Assembly: GCF_000236705.1 (NCBI RefSeq)
Contig: NC_016599.1
Span: forward strand, 744,001 to 808,000
Reading direction: 5' to 3'
Length of the DNA: 64,000 nucleotides
Source: Owenweeksia hongkongensis DSM 17368
GTDB taxonomy: Bacteria; Bacteroidota; Bacteroidia; Flavobacteriales; Schleiferiaceae
Position numbers and translations under genes: made by a program. This document shows positions 1 through 9,770 of this stretch, in pieces (the stretch's first letter is position 1; every line of letters starts with the position of its first letter). Below the pieces are notes generated by a model, which saw nothing but the letters and a program-made list of their open reading frames with translations, was not told where the DNA came from and did not search any database.

Positions 1-10
1 ATAATGGCAC

Positions 11-43
11 AAAAAAAAGGCCGTGAATCTCTTCACAGCCTTT
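11..43 (-). terminator. Rho-independent terminator after argS
   Basis: Read on the minus strand, a 12-bp stem AAAGGCTGTGAA / TTCACGGCCTTT (one G-T pair) with a 4-nt loop runs into eight T residues. It lies about 45 bp past the argS stop codon and is correctly placed to end the arginase-argS transcript. Confidence 0.85.
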
Positions 44-86
44 CTAATATCTATCGTCTTAAATCTAATCCCGATAACTATCGAAA

Positions 87-1871
87 CTACATTCTTTCTG
101 GAACATCAATCCCCAAAATTCGCATTCCGGTTTTTACAACTTCAGCGGTGCTAGATGAAAGATTTAAGCGGAAAACTATTGCTTCCTTATTATCATCTGT
201 CATTATTGGCAATTGCTGATAAAGAGCATTGTACGCCTTTACCACTTCATACACATAGTTGGCCACCACTGCCGGACTGTGTTCATCTGCTGCGGTAGTT
301 ATTATCTCAGGAAACTGCGCCAATAACTTTACCAACTCCCTTTCGCTTGGTTGAAGCTCGGTGTAACTTGGCGTTCCTTCTGCTGGCCAAATTCCTTCAG
401 TTTTTCCTCTTCTCAAAAGAGATTTAATACGAGCATGTGTATATTGAATAAATGGCCCTGTATTCCCTTGGAAGTCTACTGACTCCTCAGGGTTAAACAT
501 CATTCGTTTTTTAGGGTCTACCTTTAGCATAAAGTACTTCAAAGCACCCATTCCTACCATTTGGTAAAGCGATTGCTTATCCTCTTCTGCCATGCCTTCG
601 GTTTTGCCCAGCTCTTCAGAAATTGCCTTGGCCGTATCCTCCATTTCCTGCATCAGATCGTCCGCATCTACTACGGTTCCTTCACGGGATTTCATTTTAC
701 CACTAGGTAAATCTACCATACCGTATGAAAGGTGATACAGGTTCTTAGCCCAATCATAGCCCAATTTTTCCATAATAATGAACAACACTTTAAAGTGGTA
801 ATCCTGCTCATTACCCACGGTGTAAATCATTCCGTCAAGGTCAAAATCCTCAGCACGCTGAATGGCGGTACCTATATCCTGCGTCATGTATACGCTGGTG
901 CCATCACTGCGAAGAAGGATTTTTCTATCCAGCCCTTCGGCTGTAAGATCTATCCAAACCGAACCATCACGGTCTTTTTCAAAAACACCTTTTGCAAGGC
1001 CTTCTTCCACTACTTTTTTACCTAATAGGTAAGTGTTGCTTTCATAATAATATTTGTCAAAATCAACGCCCATGGTTTTGTAGGTTTTCTCAAAGCCATC
1101 ATACACCCAGCCGTTCATTTTTTCCCAAAGAGCAACTACTTCAGCATCGCCATCTTCCCATTTTTTGAGCATCTGGCGAGCTTCTAAAATTATTGGTGCT
1201 TGATCTTTGGCTTCTTTCTCTTCTTTTCCTTGAGAAATCAGTTCTTCAATTTCCTTTTTGTAAGCTTTATCAAACTCTACATAGTACTTACCTACTAGCT
1301 TATCGCCCTTCATACCAGTAGACTCCGGAGTTTCACCATTGCCAAACTTCTCCCAGGCCAGCATACTTTTACAAATATGAATACCACGATCATTGATAAT
1401 CTGAACCTTCTTTACCTTTTTACCCGCAGCTTTTAAAAGCTCAGCTACAGAATAGCCCAAAAGGTTATTGCGAACGTGACCTAAATGCAAAGGTTTATTG
1501 GTATTTGGAGAAGAGTATTCTACTAGTATGGTTTCATCGCCTTCCGGCTGAATGCCATAGTTTGGTATATTTCCAATCTCGGCCAATTGTGAAGCCCAAA
1601 CAGCATCACTTATTACCAGATTTAAAAAACCCTTTACTACGTTAAATGCACTTACCTCATCTATTGAGCCTACCAGAAACTCGCCTAGATCATTAGCTGT
1701 TTGTTCTGGTCCTTTCTTGCTAGCTCTTAGATATGGAAACACTACAATGGTAAGATCTCCTTCAAAGTCCTTACGGGTTTGTTGTAAATCTACAGCTTCT
1801 ACATCCAGAGCATAGAGCTCCTTCAGGGCCTTTACGGCACCTGCTTCTATTTTTTCCTTCAGCTCAATCAT
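87..1871 (-). CDS. argS: Arginyl-tRNA synthetase
   Basis: Class I aminoacyl-tRNA synthetase that charges tRNA-Arg with arginine in the cytoplasm. The 594-aa length is normal for the family. An N-terminal tRNA-binding domain (about 1-110) precedes the Rossmann catalytic core, with the HIGH-type motif HLGH at residues 129-132, directly after SSPNTNKP, and a KMSKS-like GKMKSREG at about 391-398. The C-terminal third is the helical anticodon-binding domain. It lies 12 bp downstream of the arginase gene on the same strand, so the two are probably cotranscribed and share the terminator at 11-43. Nothing looks truncated. Identification is secure. Confidence 0.97.
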   Translation of the reverse strand: MIELKEKIEAGAVKALKELYALDVEAVDLQQTRKDFEGDLTIVVFPYLRASKKGPEQTANDLGEFLVGSIDEVSAFNVVKGFLNLVISDAVWASQLAEIGNIPNYGIQPEGDETILVEYSSPNTNKPLHLGHVRNNLLGYSVAELLKAAGKKVKKVQIINDRGIHICKSMLAWEKFGNGETPESTGMKGDKLVGKYYVEFDKAYKKEIEELISQGKEEKEAKDQAPIILEARQMLKKWEDGDAEVVALWEKMNGWVYDGFEKTYKTMGVDFDKYYYESNTYLLGKKVVEEGLAKGVFEKDRDGSVWIDLTAEGLDRKILLRSDGTSVYMTQDIGTAIQRAEDFDLDGMIYTVGNEQDYHFKVLFIIMEKLGYDWAKNLYHLSYGMVDLPSGKMKSREGTVVDADDLMQEMEDTAKAISEELGKTEGMAEEDKQSLYQMVGMGALKYFMLKVDPKKRMMFNPEESVDFQGNTGPFIQYTHARIKSLLRRGKTEGIWPAEGTPSYTELQPSERELVKLLAQFPEIITTAADEHSPAVVANYVYEVVKAYNALYQQLPIMTDDNKEAIVFRLNLSSSTAEVVKTGMRILGIDVPERM

Positions 1872-1883
1872 CCTTGGGCTTTC

Positions 1884-2834
1884 TTACTTTAAGTTGGATT
1901 CTATTTTTTCAATTACTGGCTTTATCACTCTAAAAGCGGCTTCGGCCATGGAGTTTCCTTTATCATCAAGCAAAGGATTCACTTCGGTAGTTTCAAAGCA
2001 GCAAAGACGCTCATCTTCTACAAGATGTAGTAAGAGGTCTCGAGCTTCATCTTCAGTAAGACCGTGCTCCACCGGAGTCCCTGTGCCTCTACTCACACTA
2101 GGATCCATACTGTCTACATCAAAAGAAATATAAATGATATCACAGTCTTTCAGATAGATTAGTGCCTTTTCAGCCACAGCTTTCACACCCATTTCGCGAA
2201 GTTCATCCACGGTTACATTTGGAATATTATGCTTAGTCATTAAATTAATTTCCGGCTGTTCCAAATCACGCAATCCTACAAAGAAAAGATCGCTGTGCTT
2301 CACGCGCTGATTACTACCCTTCATTTCATTCCAGTACCAAATGGTTTCCTCTTGAGGGTCGTTATTCTTATTTTCAAGATTGTCTTCATGAAGAGCAGTT
2401 GCCAATGGCATGCCGTGTACATTACCAGTAGGGCTGGTGTATGGTGAGTGAAGGTCGCCATGAGCATCTACCCAAATCACACCAAGACGCTTGGTTGGAT
2501 AAGCCGCTTTTATGCCTGCGATAGTTCCCCCTGCATTACTGTGATCACCAGAAAAAACAACAGGAAACTTCTTATCATTAAAAGTGGCAGCTACCTCGTC
2601 CTGAATATTTCGGTACATGCGAGCAATACCGTCCAGTCGTTTCCCAAATTTTAAAGTTTTCTTTTTGAAGACCAAGTTGTTATCCGTCTCTACTTCTTTA
2701 ATAGAATACTTCGGAAAAAACTCTGGGTCATACTTTAGACTAGCTATTTCCAAGGCCGGAAAACCAAGACTCGCACCTCTGGTTCCAGCACCAAGCTCAG
2801 ACATGATACTTAAAAATTGTAGCTTTTTTGCCAT
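1884..2834 (-). CDS. rocF: Arginase family protein (ureohydrolase)
   Basis: Binuclear manganese ureohydrolase, most likely arginase (arginine to ornithine plus urea). All metal-binding motifs are visible: GDHS at 96-99, DAHGD at 123-127, GNVHGMP at 137-143, SFDVDSMDP at 237-245 and E284 in EVNP. GNVHGMP and EVNP favour arginase over agmatinase or formimidoylglutamase, but substrate cannot be fixed from sequence. The protein has 316 aa, close to the usual arginase length of about 300. It has its own Bacteroidota-type promoter just upstream and is followed 12 bp later by argS, pairing an arginine consumer with the enzyme that needs arginine for translation. Confidence 0.88.
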   Translation of the reverse strand: MAKKLQFLSIMSELGAGTRGASLGFPALEIASLKYDPEFFPKYSIKEVETDNNLVFKKKTLKFGKRLDGIARMYRNIQDEVAATFNDKKFPVVFSGDHSNAGGTIAGIKAAYPTKRLGVIWVDAHGDLHSPYTSPTGNVHGMPLATALHEDNLENKNNDPQEETIWYWNEMKGSNQRVKHSDLFFVGLRDLEQPEINLMTKHNIPNVTVDELREMGVKAVAEKALIYLKDCDIIYISFDVDSMDPSVSRGTGTPVEHGLTEDEARDLLLHLVEDERLCCFETTEVNPLLDDKGNSMAEAAFRVIKPVIEKIESNLK

Positions 2835-2853
2835 ATAGTGTGATTTTGAGATT

Positions 2854-2883
2854 GCAAAGGTAAATAAAGAGTGCTCATCGCAA
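2854..2883 (-). promoter_or_regulatory. Bacteroidota-type promoter for the arginase gene
   Basis: On the minus strand a perfect TAnnTTTGC -7 element, TACCTTTGC (2854-2862), has TTG (2881-2883) 18 nt upstream, matching the TTG/TAnnTTTG promoter known from Bacteroides and Flavobacterium. The -7 element ends 19 bp before the arginase ATG. Confidence 0.6.
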
Positions 2884-2991
2884 TACAGTACCCAGTATAT
2901 GTTATTACAATACTTAGCAAGTGCTTTCTAACCAACTCAGATTCGGGTAAAGTTTTAACACACATGATAAGATCAAACTGGACACTAAATA

Positions 2992-3000
2992 TATTTTTGC
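2992..3000 (+). promoter_or_regulatory. Putative -7 element for the first TonB receptor
   Basis: TATTTTTGC matches TAnnTTTGC and lies 35 bp before the receptor start codon, in the 200-bp divergent region shared with arginase. A clear -33 TTG at the right distance was not found, so this is a weak call. Confidence 0.4.
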
Positions 3001-3034
3001 TCCGTTTTACGAAGGCCTTTAAACTAAAACCTCA

Positions 3035-5404
3035 TTGATGAAGAACCTTATTGTGGCTCTTTTTTTTGTCACTCCTTTTTTTAGCCTAGCCCAAAAAATA
3101 ACTATAAGTGGTTATGTAGAAGATGGTAGCAGCAAAGAGCGCCTAATTGGTGTGAATGTATACTTGGCAGGAACCCAGCATGGCACCACCACTAATACCT
3201 ACGGCTTTTATTCCTTAACCGTCCCCAAAGGAGAATACTCCATACATGCTTCCTATATTGGATATACTGGCTCAAGCCAATCCTTTATTCTAAAAAAGGA
3301 TACGGTCATTGATTTCAGCATTTCTGAATCGAGCGAAAAACTGGCCGAAGTAGAGGTAGTAGCTGAAGAACTTGCTGCGGAGCGTGTGGAAATGAGTACG
3401 GTGACTTTATCTGCTCAGGATATTAAAAATATTCCGGCTATGCTTGGTGAGGTTGATATTATAAAAGCTCTTCAACTTTTACCTGGAGTGCAGTCTGGTG
3501 GTGAAGGAACTACCGGCTTTTATGTACGCGGTGGTAGCCCCGATCAGAATTTGATTCTACTGGATGGCGTACCCGTATATAACGCTTCCCACCTTTTCGG
3601 CTTCTTTTCTGTTTTTAATGCTGACGCTATCAAAAATGTGAAACTCACCAAAGGTGGTTTTCCGGCAAGGCATGGAGGCCGATTAAGTTCAGTTTTAGAA
3701 ATTGACCTTAAGGAAGGTAATATGAAAGAGTTTCACGGTGAAGGAAGCATTGGGCTTATTTCTTCAAAGCTTACACTAGAAGGTCCAATTGTAAAAGACA
3801 AAACCTCCTTTATGCTTTCTGGGAGAAGAACCTACTATGATATACTTACAGCTCCTATTATAAAAAGTCAAACAGATGGTGAAACTAAAGCTGGATATTA
3901 CTTTTATGATGTAAATGCCAAAGTGAACCACATCTTTTCCCGCAAGGATAGATTATATATAAGCTATTATGGTGGTAATGATAAGTTCTATTCTGAAAGT
4001 AACTATGATGATGACTTTTTCTCAGGTAATGACTATGAATATAGCGATGAGCAACAACTCAAATGGGGAAACCATACCGGATCTATCCGTTGGAATCACC
4101 TTTTTAGCGACAAGCTATTTGGAAACTTAACAGCTACCTACACACAATATAAATTTAGTATTGGTTACAGCGACTACTCCAAAGAAACCACCCCTTCAGG
4201 GCAGGTAATGGAAGAAAGTAGCGCTTTCGAGTACTTCTCTTTTATTAGAGATTATGGTTTACGATATGATATGGATTACTCCATTTCAACTAAACATACA
4301 TTGCGCTTTGGAGGAAATTATACCTATCACACCTTCAAACCTGGGGTCGCTCAGTTTGCTGAAGAACAAGCAAATACTAGCATAGACTCTGTTCTTAATC
4401 TTTCTAAACCTATTTATGCAAACGACATGTATGCTTATGTAGAGGATGATTGGCGAATAAGCAACCGCTGGAGAATGAATTACGGTCTTCATTACTCCTA
4501 TTACTTTACAAATGAGGCCAACTACAGTAGCTTACAGCCCCGTGTTTCGGCTCGTTATTTAATTAATGATACTTGGTCATTAAAGGGTTCATTCGCTACC
4601 ATGACTCAATACATTCACTTACTTTCTAATTCAGGTATCGGCTTACCTACCGACCTATGGGTTTCCTCTACGGATAAGGTAAAACCACAGCAATCACAGC
4701 AAATTGCCTTGGGAACCTCTAAAAACATAAGAGGTAAAATGTACGAGCTATCCTTTGAAACTTACTACAAAGCCATGCAAAACCTCATTGAATACAAAGA
4801 AGGTGCTAGCTTTATAAGCACTACGGATTGGGAAAACACAGTAGAAACTGATGGTACGGGTGAAGCTTATGGTTTTGAATTTTTGGTAAGAAAAAACCAA
4901 GGCAAAACCACAGGCTGGATTGGCTATACACTGGCATGGACCAACCGCACATTTGATAACTTAAATGAAGGAAAAACCTACCCATATAAATATGACCGTA
5001 GACATGATGTGAGCGTGGTGCTCAATCATAAGTTTAATGACAAAATCGATATTGGCGCCACTTGGGTATATGGTAGTGGCAACACATTTACAGCGCCCAT
5101 TGCCAATTTCACTTTGGTAAATGGTTCAGATGACTTTTTTAACACCAGTACTTATACAAGATACTCAGATAGAAATGCTTTACGAATGCCAGCTTACCAT
5201 CGTTTGGATTTAGGAGTGAATTTTAGAAAGAAAAAGAAATGGGGAGAACGAATTTGGAACGTGAGTATATATAATGTTTACAACCGAAAAAACCCTTATT
5301 ACCTCTATGTTTCAAATGAAGGAGGTTTTAACAATGACAAGGTTGTAAAGCAAGTTAGCCTCTTCCCTATCATACCATCAGTTTCGTACATCTTTAGCTT
5401 TTAA
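3035..5404 (+). CDS. TonB-dependent outer-membrane receptor, copy 1
   Basis: Outer-membrane active-transport channel energised by TonB; the substrate is unknown. The 789-aa protein has a signal peptide ending near FSLAQ (residue 20) and a CarboxypepD_reg-like beta-sandwich (about 22-105), typical of Bacteroidota receptors. A plug domain follows (about 120-230, including FYVRGGSPDQNLILLDGVPV), then a barrel ending in the aromatic terminus SYIFSF. It is followed after 4 bp by a DUF4249 lipoprotein, and the same pair recurs immediately downstream (6443-9691) with long identical stretches, so the locus arose by tandem duplication. The usual extracellular SusD-type partner is absent; the DUF4249 protein takes that position. 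Confidence 0.9.
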   Translation: MMKNLIVALFFVTPFFSLAQKITISGYVEDGSSKERLIGVNVYLAGTQHGTTTNTYGFYSLTVPKGEYSIHASYIGYTGSSQSFILKKDTVIDFSISESSEKLAEVEVVAEELAAERVEMSTVTLSAQDIKNIPAMLGEVDIIKALQLLPGVQSGGEGTTGFYVRGGSPDQNLILLDGVPVYNASHLFGFFSVFNADAIKNVKLTKGGFPARHGGRLSSVLEIDLKEGNMKEFHGEGSIGLISSKLTLEGPIVKDKTSFMLSGRRTYYDILTAPIIKSQTDGETKAGYYFYDVNAKVNHIFSRKDRLYISYYGGNDKFYSESNYDDDFFSGNDYEYSDEQQLKWGNHTGSIRWNHLFSDKLFGNLTATYTQYKFSIGYSDYSKETTPSGQVMEESSAFEYFSFIRDYGLRYDMDYSISTKHTLRFGGNYTYHTFKPGVAQFAEEQANTSIDSVLNLSKPIYANDMYAYVEDDWRISNRWRMNYGLHYSYYFTNEANYSSLQPRVSARYLINDTWSLKGSFATMTQYIHLLSNSGIGLPTDLWVSSTDKVKPQQSQQIALGTSKNIRGKMYELSFETYYKAMQNLIEYKEGASFISTTDWENTVETDGTGEAYGFEFLVRKNQGKTTGWIGYTLAWTNRTFDNLNEGKTYPYKYDRRHDVSVVLNHKFNDKIDIGATWVYGSGNTFTAPIANFTLVNGSDDFFNTSTYTRYSDRNALRMPAYHRLDLGVNFRKKKKWGERIWNVSIYNVYNRKNPYYLYVSNEGGFNNDKVVKQVSLFPIIPSVSYIFSF

Positions 5405-5408
5405 TAAA

Positions 5409-6278
5409 ATGATACAGATAAAATATTTCCTTTTTGTGCTAATTTCTCTGGTATTGTTTTCGTCTTGTGAAACAACTATTAAATATGACCTGCCTCAAGA
5501 GCCTAATAAAATTACCATTGACTCTAAGCTAGTAGAAGGTGACACACCGGTGGTACACGTTTTTACCAGTACTTATACCTTATCCAGAGATAACCCGGGA
5601 GAACCGAAAAATGCCGAAGTATCCCTTATAGAAAACGGTATTGAAGTGTCCAGGCTCTCTGTACAATCAAACTTATATGGACAGACATTTTATTCGAGCA
5701 ACTATACTATACTACCTAACGAGTTGTATCGGGTACAAGTTTCCTTACCAGAGTACGAAACCGCTTTTGGTGAAGGCCTTACTAAAGAAGCTGTTCCCGT
5801 TTCCAGTACTATATTTGATACATCCAGTAATAATCTTGAATTCACATTTCAAGACCCTCCAACCGCGGGAGATTATTATTTAATCACCGTTAAGTCTCTT
5901 ACAGATAGCTACCCAATATCATACAGTACACATGACGTTGTTATCAATTTTTTTGATGAATATACATTTGATGACCCTTTTTCAAGTGGCGGGGAAAAAA
6001 TTGGTCAAAACGGATATATGACAGATGAGTTGTTTAATGGGAAAACAAAAACTGTGCGGATGACCGTTCGAGATATAGACATTCCTCATAATCAAACTCC
6101 CCGACTAATTGAGCTTTGGCACATTAGCGAAGACCTTTACAACCATGAGCGAACCAAAGCAGTGGCCTGGCAATCTGAAAACCCTTTCAGTGAACCGGCA
6201 CAGATTTACTCAAACATTACCAATGGATACGGCATAGTAGGAACAGCTGCGGTGGATAGGAAGCAGTTTTTTCCTTGA
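5409..6278 (+). CDS. DUF4249 family lipoprotein, copy 1
   Basis: A 289-aa protein with a lipoprotein signal peptide (LVLFSSC, Cys20 as lipidation site) and the body of the DUF4249 family, which in Bacteroidota sits next to TonB-dependent receptors. Its role is not established; a surface or periplasmic accessory of the receptor is the natural inference. It starts 4 bp after the receptor stop, so the two are translated from one transcript. It ends with the family-typical motif NGYGIVGTAAVDRK, also seen as GGVGIVGTATTSSK in the second copy. It is 23 aa shorter than that copy and clearly diverged from it, more so than the two receptors are from each other. Confidence 0.8.
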   Translation: MIQIKYFLFVLISLVLFSSCETTIKYDLPQEPNKITIDSKLVEGDTPVVHVFTSTYTLSRDNPGEPKNAEVSLIENGIEVSRLSVQSNLYGQTFYSSNYTILPNELYRVQVSLPEYETAFGEGLTKEAVPVSSTIFDTSSNNLEFTFQDPPTAGDYYLITVKSLTDSYPISYSTHDVVINFFDEYTFDDPFSSGGEKIGQNGYMTDELFNGKTKTVRMTVRDIDIPHNQTPRLIELWHISEDLYNHERTKAVAWQSENPFSEPAQIYSNITNGYGIVGTAAVDRKQFFP

Positions 6279-6442
6279 TTTCTTAAAAAAATAATCTTTC
6301 AAAAACCACTTCCTTATAAACCTGTGTTTTATTATGTGTTTAAGCTATGATGCCTTTACTTTGAAATCCTAATTTCAGCCATTTCTTAATGGTAAAATGG
6401 TTCGCCACTCCTTGGCTTTGTTTTTGTCAAGAGTTTATTTCA

Positions 6443-8752
6443 ATGAAAAGTCACCTATCGCTTTTAGTTATTTCACTCCAGTTTTTTGCGTTTGCCCAAA
6501 AACAGCAAAGTATTAGTGGGTACATTTATGACGCTAATACTAACAAACCCTTGGCAGGTGTAAATGTCCAGCTACAAAACACACCTTACGGAACTGGCAG
6601 CACCTCTAGTGGTTTTTATTCTATAGACGTAACCAGAGGAACTTACACACTTATAGCAACTCATGTTGGATATATATCGCAAAGTCAAAACGTAATTGTT
6701 TCCACTGGTTCCGTTCAAGTAGACTTTAGGCTAAGTGCTGTTTCACCTGAGTTGGATGAGATAGAAATTGTAGCTGATAAGAAGACTGAAATTGCGCCTT
6801 CTTCAAATTTTGTAAAACTTAGCTCTCGAGAAATTGAACATATTCCAACCTTATTGGGAGAGGTAGATATAATCCGTGCTATTCAACTTTTGCCAGGTGT
6901 GCAAAGTGGCACTGAGGGTTCAACGGGTTTTCATGTAAGAGGTGGTTCGCCTGATCAAAATTTAATTTTACTGGATGGTGTCCCTATATATAATGCATCT
7001 CACCTTTTTGGATTTTTCTCCACCTTTAATAGTGACGTGATTGAAAATGTAGAACTAACAAAAGGAGGCTTCCCCGCAAGGTATGGAGGTAGGCTTAGCT
7101 CAGTTTTGAATATTGATTTAAAAGAAGGAGACCTCAATGAATTTCATGGAAAGGGAACGATAAGCTTAATAGCTCCAAAACTAACATTAGAAGGACCTAT
7201 TGTAAAAGGTAAAACTTCCTTCCTTATTTCTGGAAGAAGAACTATTTATGACCTTGCGGTAGCTCCCTTCTACAAAAAGAATGATAGGGTAAATTATTTC
7301 TTTGGTGACGCCAATTTAAAGCTAAAGCATGTTTTTAGTCCAAAAGACAAAGTCGTTCTCTCCTACTTCAACTCTCAGGATAAGTTTAGATATAACTACG
7401 ATGACGGTTCTCAGTATGCTATGGAAAGTGGACTGAAATGGAGAAATCATACTGTGGCTTCTAAATGGCAGCACATCTTTGATGATGAACTGTCATCAAG
7501 CCTAATGGGGCAATACAATAATTACAGATTAAATACCTACAGCGAAGACGACTATTATGGGGATATTTTTAGCTTGGATTATATGAGTTTAATTGAGGAT
7601 ATAGGCCTGCGCTACGATCTTCTTTACAAGCCCACTTCAAAACATACTGTACGAGCCGGAATGGGCTACACCTACCACAATTTTAAGCCTGGAGCTGTGC
7701 AGTTATATCAAAGCAATTCGCAATCAATCAACACAGATAATCAAAACCTTTCCGCTCCAATTTATAGTAATGACATTTTAGCTTATGCTGAAGACCAATG
7801 GGAAGCTTTTAGTCGGCTTACCATAAATGCAGGGGTTCATTACGGCTTTTATCAAGTGGATGACACTACTTACAATTCATTGCAACCCCGAATTTCGATC
7901 ACCTATAATGCAACTGATTCCTGGTTGTTTTCAGCATCCTATTCAGAAATGACCCAATTCCTGCACCTATTATCCAATAGCGGTACAGGGATGCCAACTG
8001 ATCTTTGGGTTTCGGCCACGGGTAATATCAGTCCACAAACAGCTAAACAATGGACAATAGGTACCACAAAATATTTAAATCAAAAAACCTGGAAACTCAC
8101 TGCAGAGCTTTATTACAAAGCCATGCAAAACCTGATAGAGTATAAAGAAGGTGCTAGTTATATTTCACAGGCTGATTGGCAAACCATGGTAGAAACTGAT
8201 GGAGCCGGTGAAGCTTACGGATTAGAAACTCTGCTACGTAAAAACAAGGGTAAAACTACTGGCTGGATTGCCTACACTTTGGCAAAAACCACTCGTACTT
8301 TTTCCAATTTAAACCAGGGTAAAACTTTCCCCTATAGATATGATAGAAGACACAATTTTTCTCTAGTTCTGAATCATAAGTTTAATGAACAAATTGATGT
8401 AAGTGCTACTTGGGTTTACCAAAGTGGAATTGCTTTTACTGGACCAGTATCTCGCTATGAAATCCCGCAAAATGGAATTGGTGATTTTGACCCGAGCTTT
8501 ACTACACTAGAAAACCTTGGCGATAGAAATGATCTTCGATACCCGGCTTATCACCGTTTGGATGTTGGTATAAACTTCACCAAAAAGAAAAAGTGGGGTG
8601 AGCGCATTTGGAACATCAGTATTTACAATGCCTACAATCGCAACAACCCTTTTTATATTGACCTGAAAGAAACTAAACCAGATAAACTAGAAGTTATTCA
8701 GGTCAGCCTATTTCCTATTCTTCCATCTGTTTCGTACCGTTTTACATTTTAA
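6443..8752 (+). CDS. TonB-dependent outer-membrane receptor, copy 2
   Basis: Paralogue of the receptor at 3035-5404, with the same order of signal peptide (ending FAFAQ), CarboxypepD_reg-like domain, plug and barrel. The start is placed at ATG 6443 (769 aa) because MKSHLSLLVISLQFFAFAQ is a clean signal peptide; the ORF is open to 6389, but that extension has no signal character. Blocks such as FHVRGGSPDQNLILLDGVPI, the MQNLIEYKEGAS barrel segment and FPARYGGRLSSVL are nearly identical to copy 1, while extracellular-loop regions differ, as expected if the copies bind different ligands. The aromatic C-terminus SYRFTF is intact. It is preceded by 164 bp without a gene and abuts the next DUF4249 gene. 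Confidence 0.9.
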   Translation: MKSHLSLLVISLQFFAFAQKQQSISGYIYDANTNKPLAGVNVQLQNTPYGTGSTSSGFYSIDVTRGTYTLIATHVGYISQSQNVIVSTGSVQVDFRLSAVSPELDEIEIVADKKTEIAPSSNFVKLSSREIEHIPTLLGEVDIIRAIQLLPGVQSGTEGSTGFHVRGGSPDQNLILLDGVPIYNASHLFGFFSTFNSDVIENVELTKGGFPARYGGRLSSVLNIDLKEGDLNEFHGKGTISLIAPKLTLEGPIVKGKTSFLISGRRTIYDLAVAPFYKKNDRVNYFFGDANLKLKHVFSPKDKVVLSYFNSQDKFRYNYDDGSQYAMESGLKWRNHTVASKWQHIFDDELSSSLMGQYNNYRLNTYSEDDYYGDIFSLDYMSLIEDIGLRYDLLYKPTSKHTVRAGMGYTYHNFKPGAVQLYQSNSQSINTDNQNLSAPIYSNDILAYAEDQWEAFSRLTINAGVHYGFYQVDDTTYNSLQPRISITYNATDSWLFSASYSEMTQFLHLLSNSGTGMPTDLWVSATGNISPQTAKQWTIGTTKYLNQKTWKLTAELYYKAMQNLIEYKEGASYISQADWQTMVETDGAGEAYGLETLLRKNKGKTTGWIAYTLAKTTRTFSNLNQGKTFPYRYDRRHNFSLVLNHKFNEQIDVSATWVYQSGIAFTGPVSRYEIPQNGIGDFDPSFTTLENLGDRNDLRYPAYHRLDVGINFTKKKKWGERIWNISIYNAYNRNNPFYIDLKETKPDKLEVIQVSLFPILPSVSYRFTF

Positions 8753-9691
8753 ATGAAGAAATTATTTATATACAGCATTTTACTACTCAGCCTCCTGAGT
8801 TGCCAAAAAGAAATTGAATTTGATTATCCCGAAGATGAACCCAGACTAACTCTATTTTCAGTTTTGAGACCCCAGGATACGATTGGCTATTATAGGCAGG
8901 ACAGTACCTACCATAAATATATAGGCCCAATAGAAGTACTTATTAACCAAACTACATCTGTTTTTGAGGTCAATCCAGCAGAGCCGATTTCTGATGCAAA
9001 AGTCCTTCTCTTTGAAGACAACAGCTTTGCTGGTAAACTCCTGTTAGACTCTAATAATAATCCTAATACATGGATGGAGAGTTACCTCATTTATAGTATG
9101 AGACGATCCATTTACAAAGGAAAAAGATATCGTGTTGAGGTAAATCATCCCGATTTTCCACCAGCCTCTGCAGAAGTAACCATACCTCAAGAAGTTCCCA
9201 TTCTCAAAGCAGAATTTGACACTACGAAGTTTACGGTAACCTTTACCTTCAAAGATCCACCTGGTCAAAACTATTACCGATTTTCACTATACAGTTTTAT
9301 TGGAGGATTACCTTTTGAAATTACCGATCCAGATATCACAACATTCAATTTTTTACCATTTGACAGTATTCTCCTAAAAAGTCCGGATCAACTCTCGCCC
9401 TATGCTCGCTTGGGCTATATCACGGATGAGAAATTTTCTAATAAGCAGAAATCCATAACATTAAAAATAGACCAATCTGCAGTCGCCTTTTCTACCCCAA
9501 TTCCAGAAATGTCTGTTTATCTCGAAAACATATCCGGAGAATATTATAAATTTCTTAGAACCTATGATGCCCATATGGCCACCAAAGACAATCCTTTTGC
9601 AGAGGGAGTTAAAATTCACACCAATGTTAAAGGTGGTGTAGGAATAGTTGGGACGGCTACTACCAGTAGCAAATTAGCTATCAAAAAATAG
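8753..9691 (+). CDS. DUF4249 family lipoprotein, copy 2
   Basis: A 312-aa lipoprotein (signal peptide with LLSLLSC, Cys17) of the DUF4249 family. The ATG follows the receptor stop codon with no gap, so the pair is translationally coupled. It shares with copy 1 the N-terminal aspartate/proline-rich start after the lipid anchor, a TFKDPPG segment in the middle (TFQDPP in copy 1) and the terminal GIVGTA motif. Function is unknown; an accessory of its receptor is inferred from context. No terminator is visible before ftsK 79 bp downstream. Confidence 0.8.
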   Translation: MKKLFIYSILLLSLLSCQKEIEFDYPEDEPRLTLFSVLRPQDTIGYYRQDSTYHKYIGPIEVLINQTTSVFEVNPAEPISDAKVLLFEDNSFAGKLLLDSNNNPNTWMESYLIYSMRRSIYKGKRYRVEVNHPDFPPASAEVTIPQEVPILKAEFDTTKFTVTFTFKDPPGQNYYRFSLYSFIGGLPFEITDPDITTFNFLPFDSILLKSPDQLSPYARLGYITDEKFSNKQKSITLKIDQSAVAFSTPIPEMSVYLENISGEYYKFLRTYDAHMATKDNPFAEGVKIHTNVKGGVGIVGTATTSSKLAIKK

Positions 9692-9739
9692 CTCTTCATA
9701 ACTCCTGTACTTTCTTATCAGGCCAAGGGATAATGTTCT

Positions 9740-9747
9740 TATTTTTG
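9740..9747 (+). promoter_or_regulatory. Putative -7 element for ftsK operon
   Basis: TATTTTTG followed by GG matches the TAnnTTTG -7 consensus and lies 23 bp before the chosen ftsK ATG. No convincing -33 TTG was seen, so confidence is limited. Confidence 0.4.
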
Positions 9748-9770
9748 GGGCTTAATTGACTATTGGCCGA

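Noticed and set aside
4-219. 71-aa plus-strand ORF at the window start
   Set aside because: It runs through the terminator and antisense to argS; no family signal and argS is certain.
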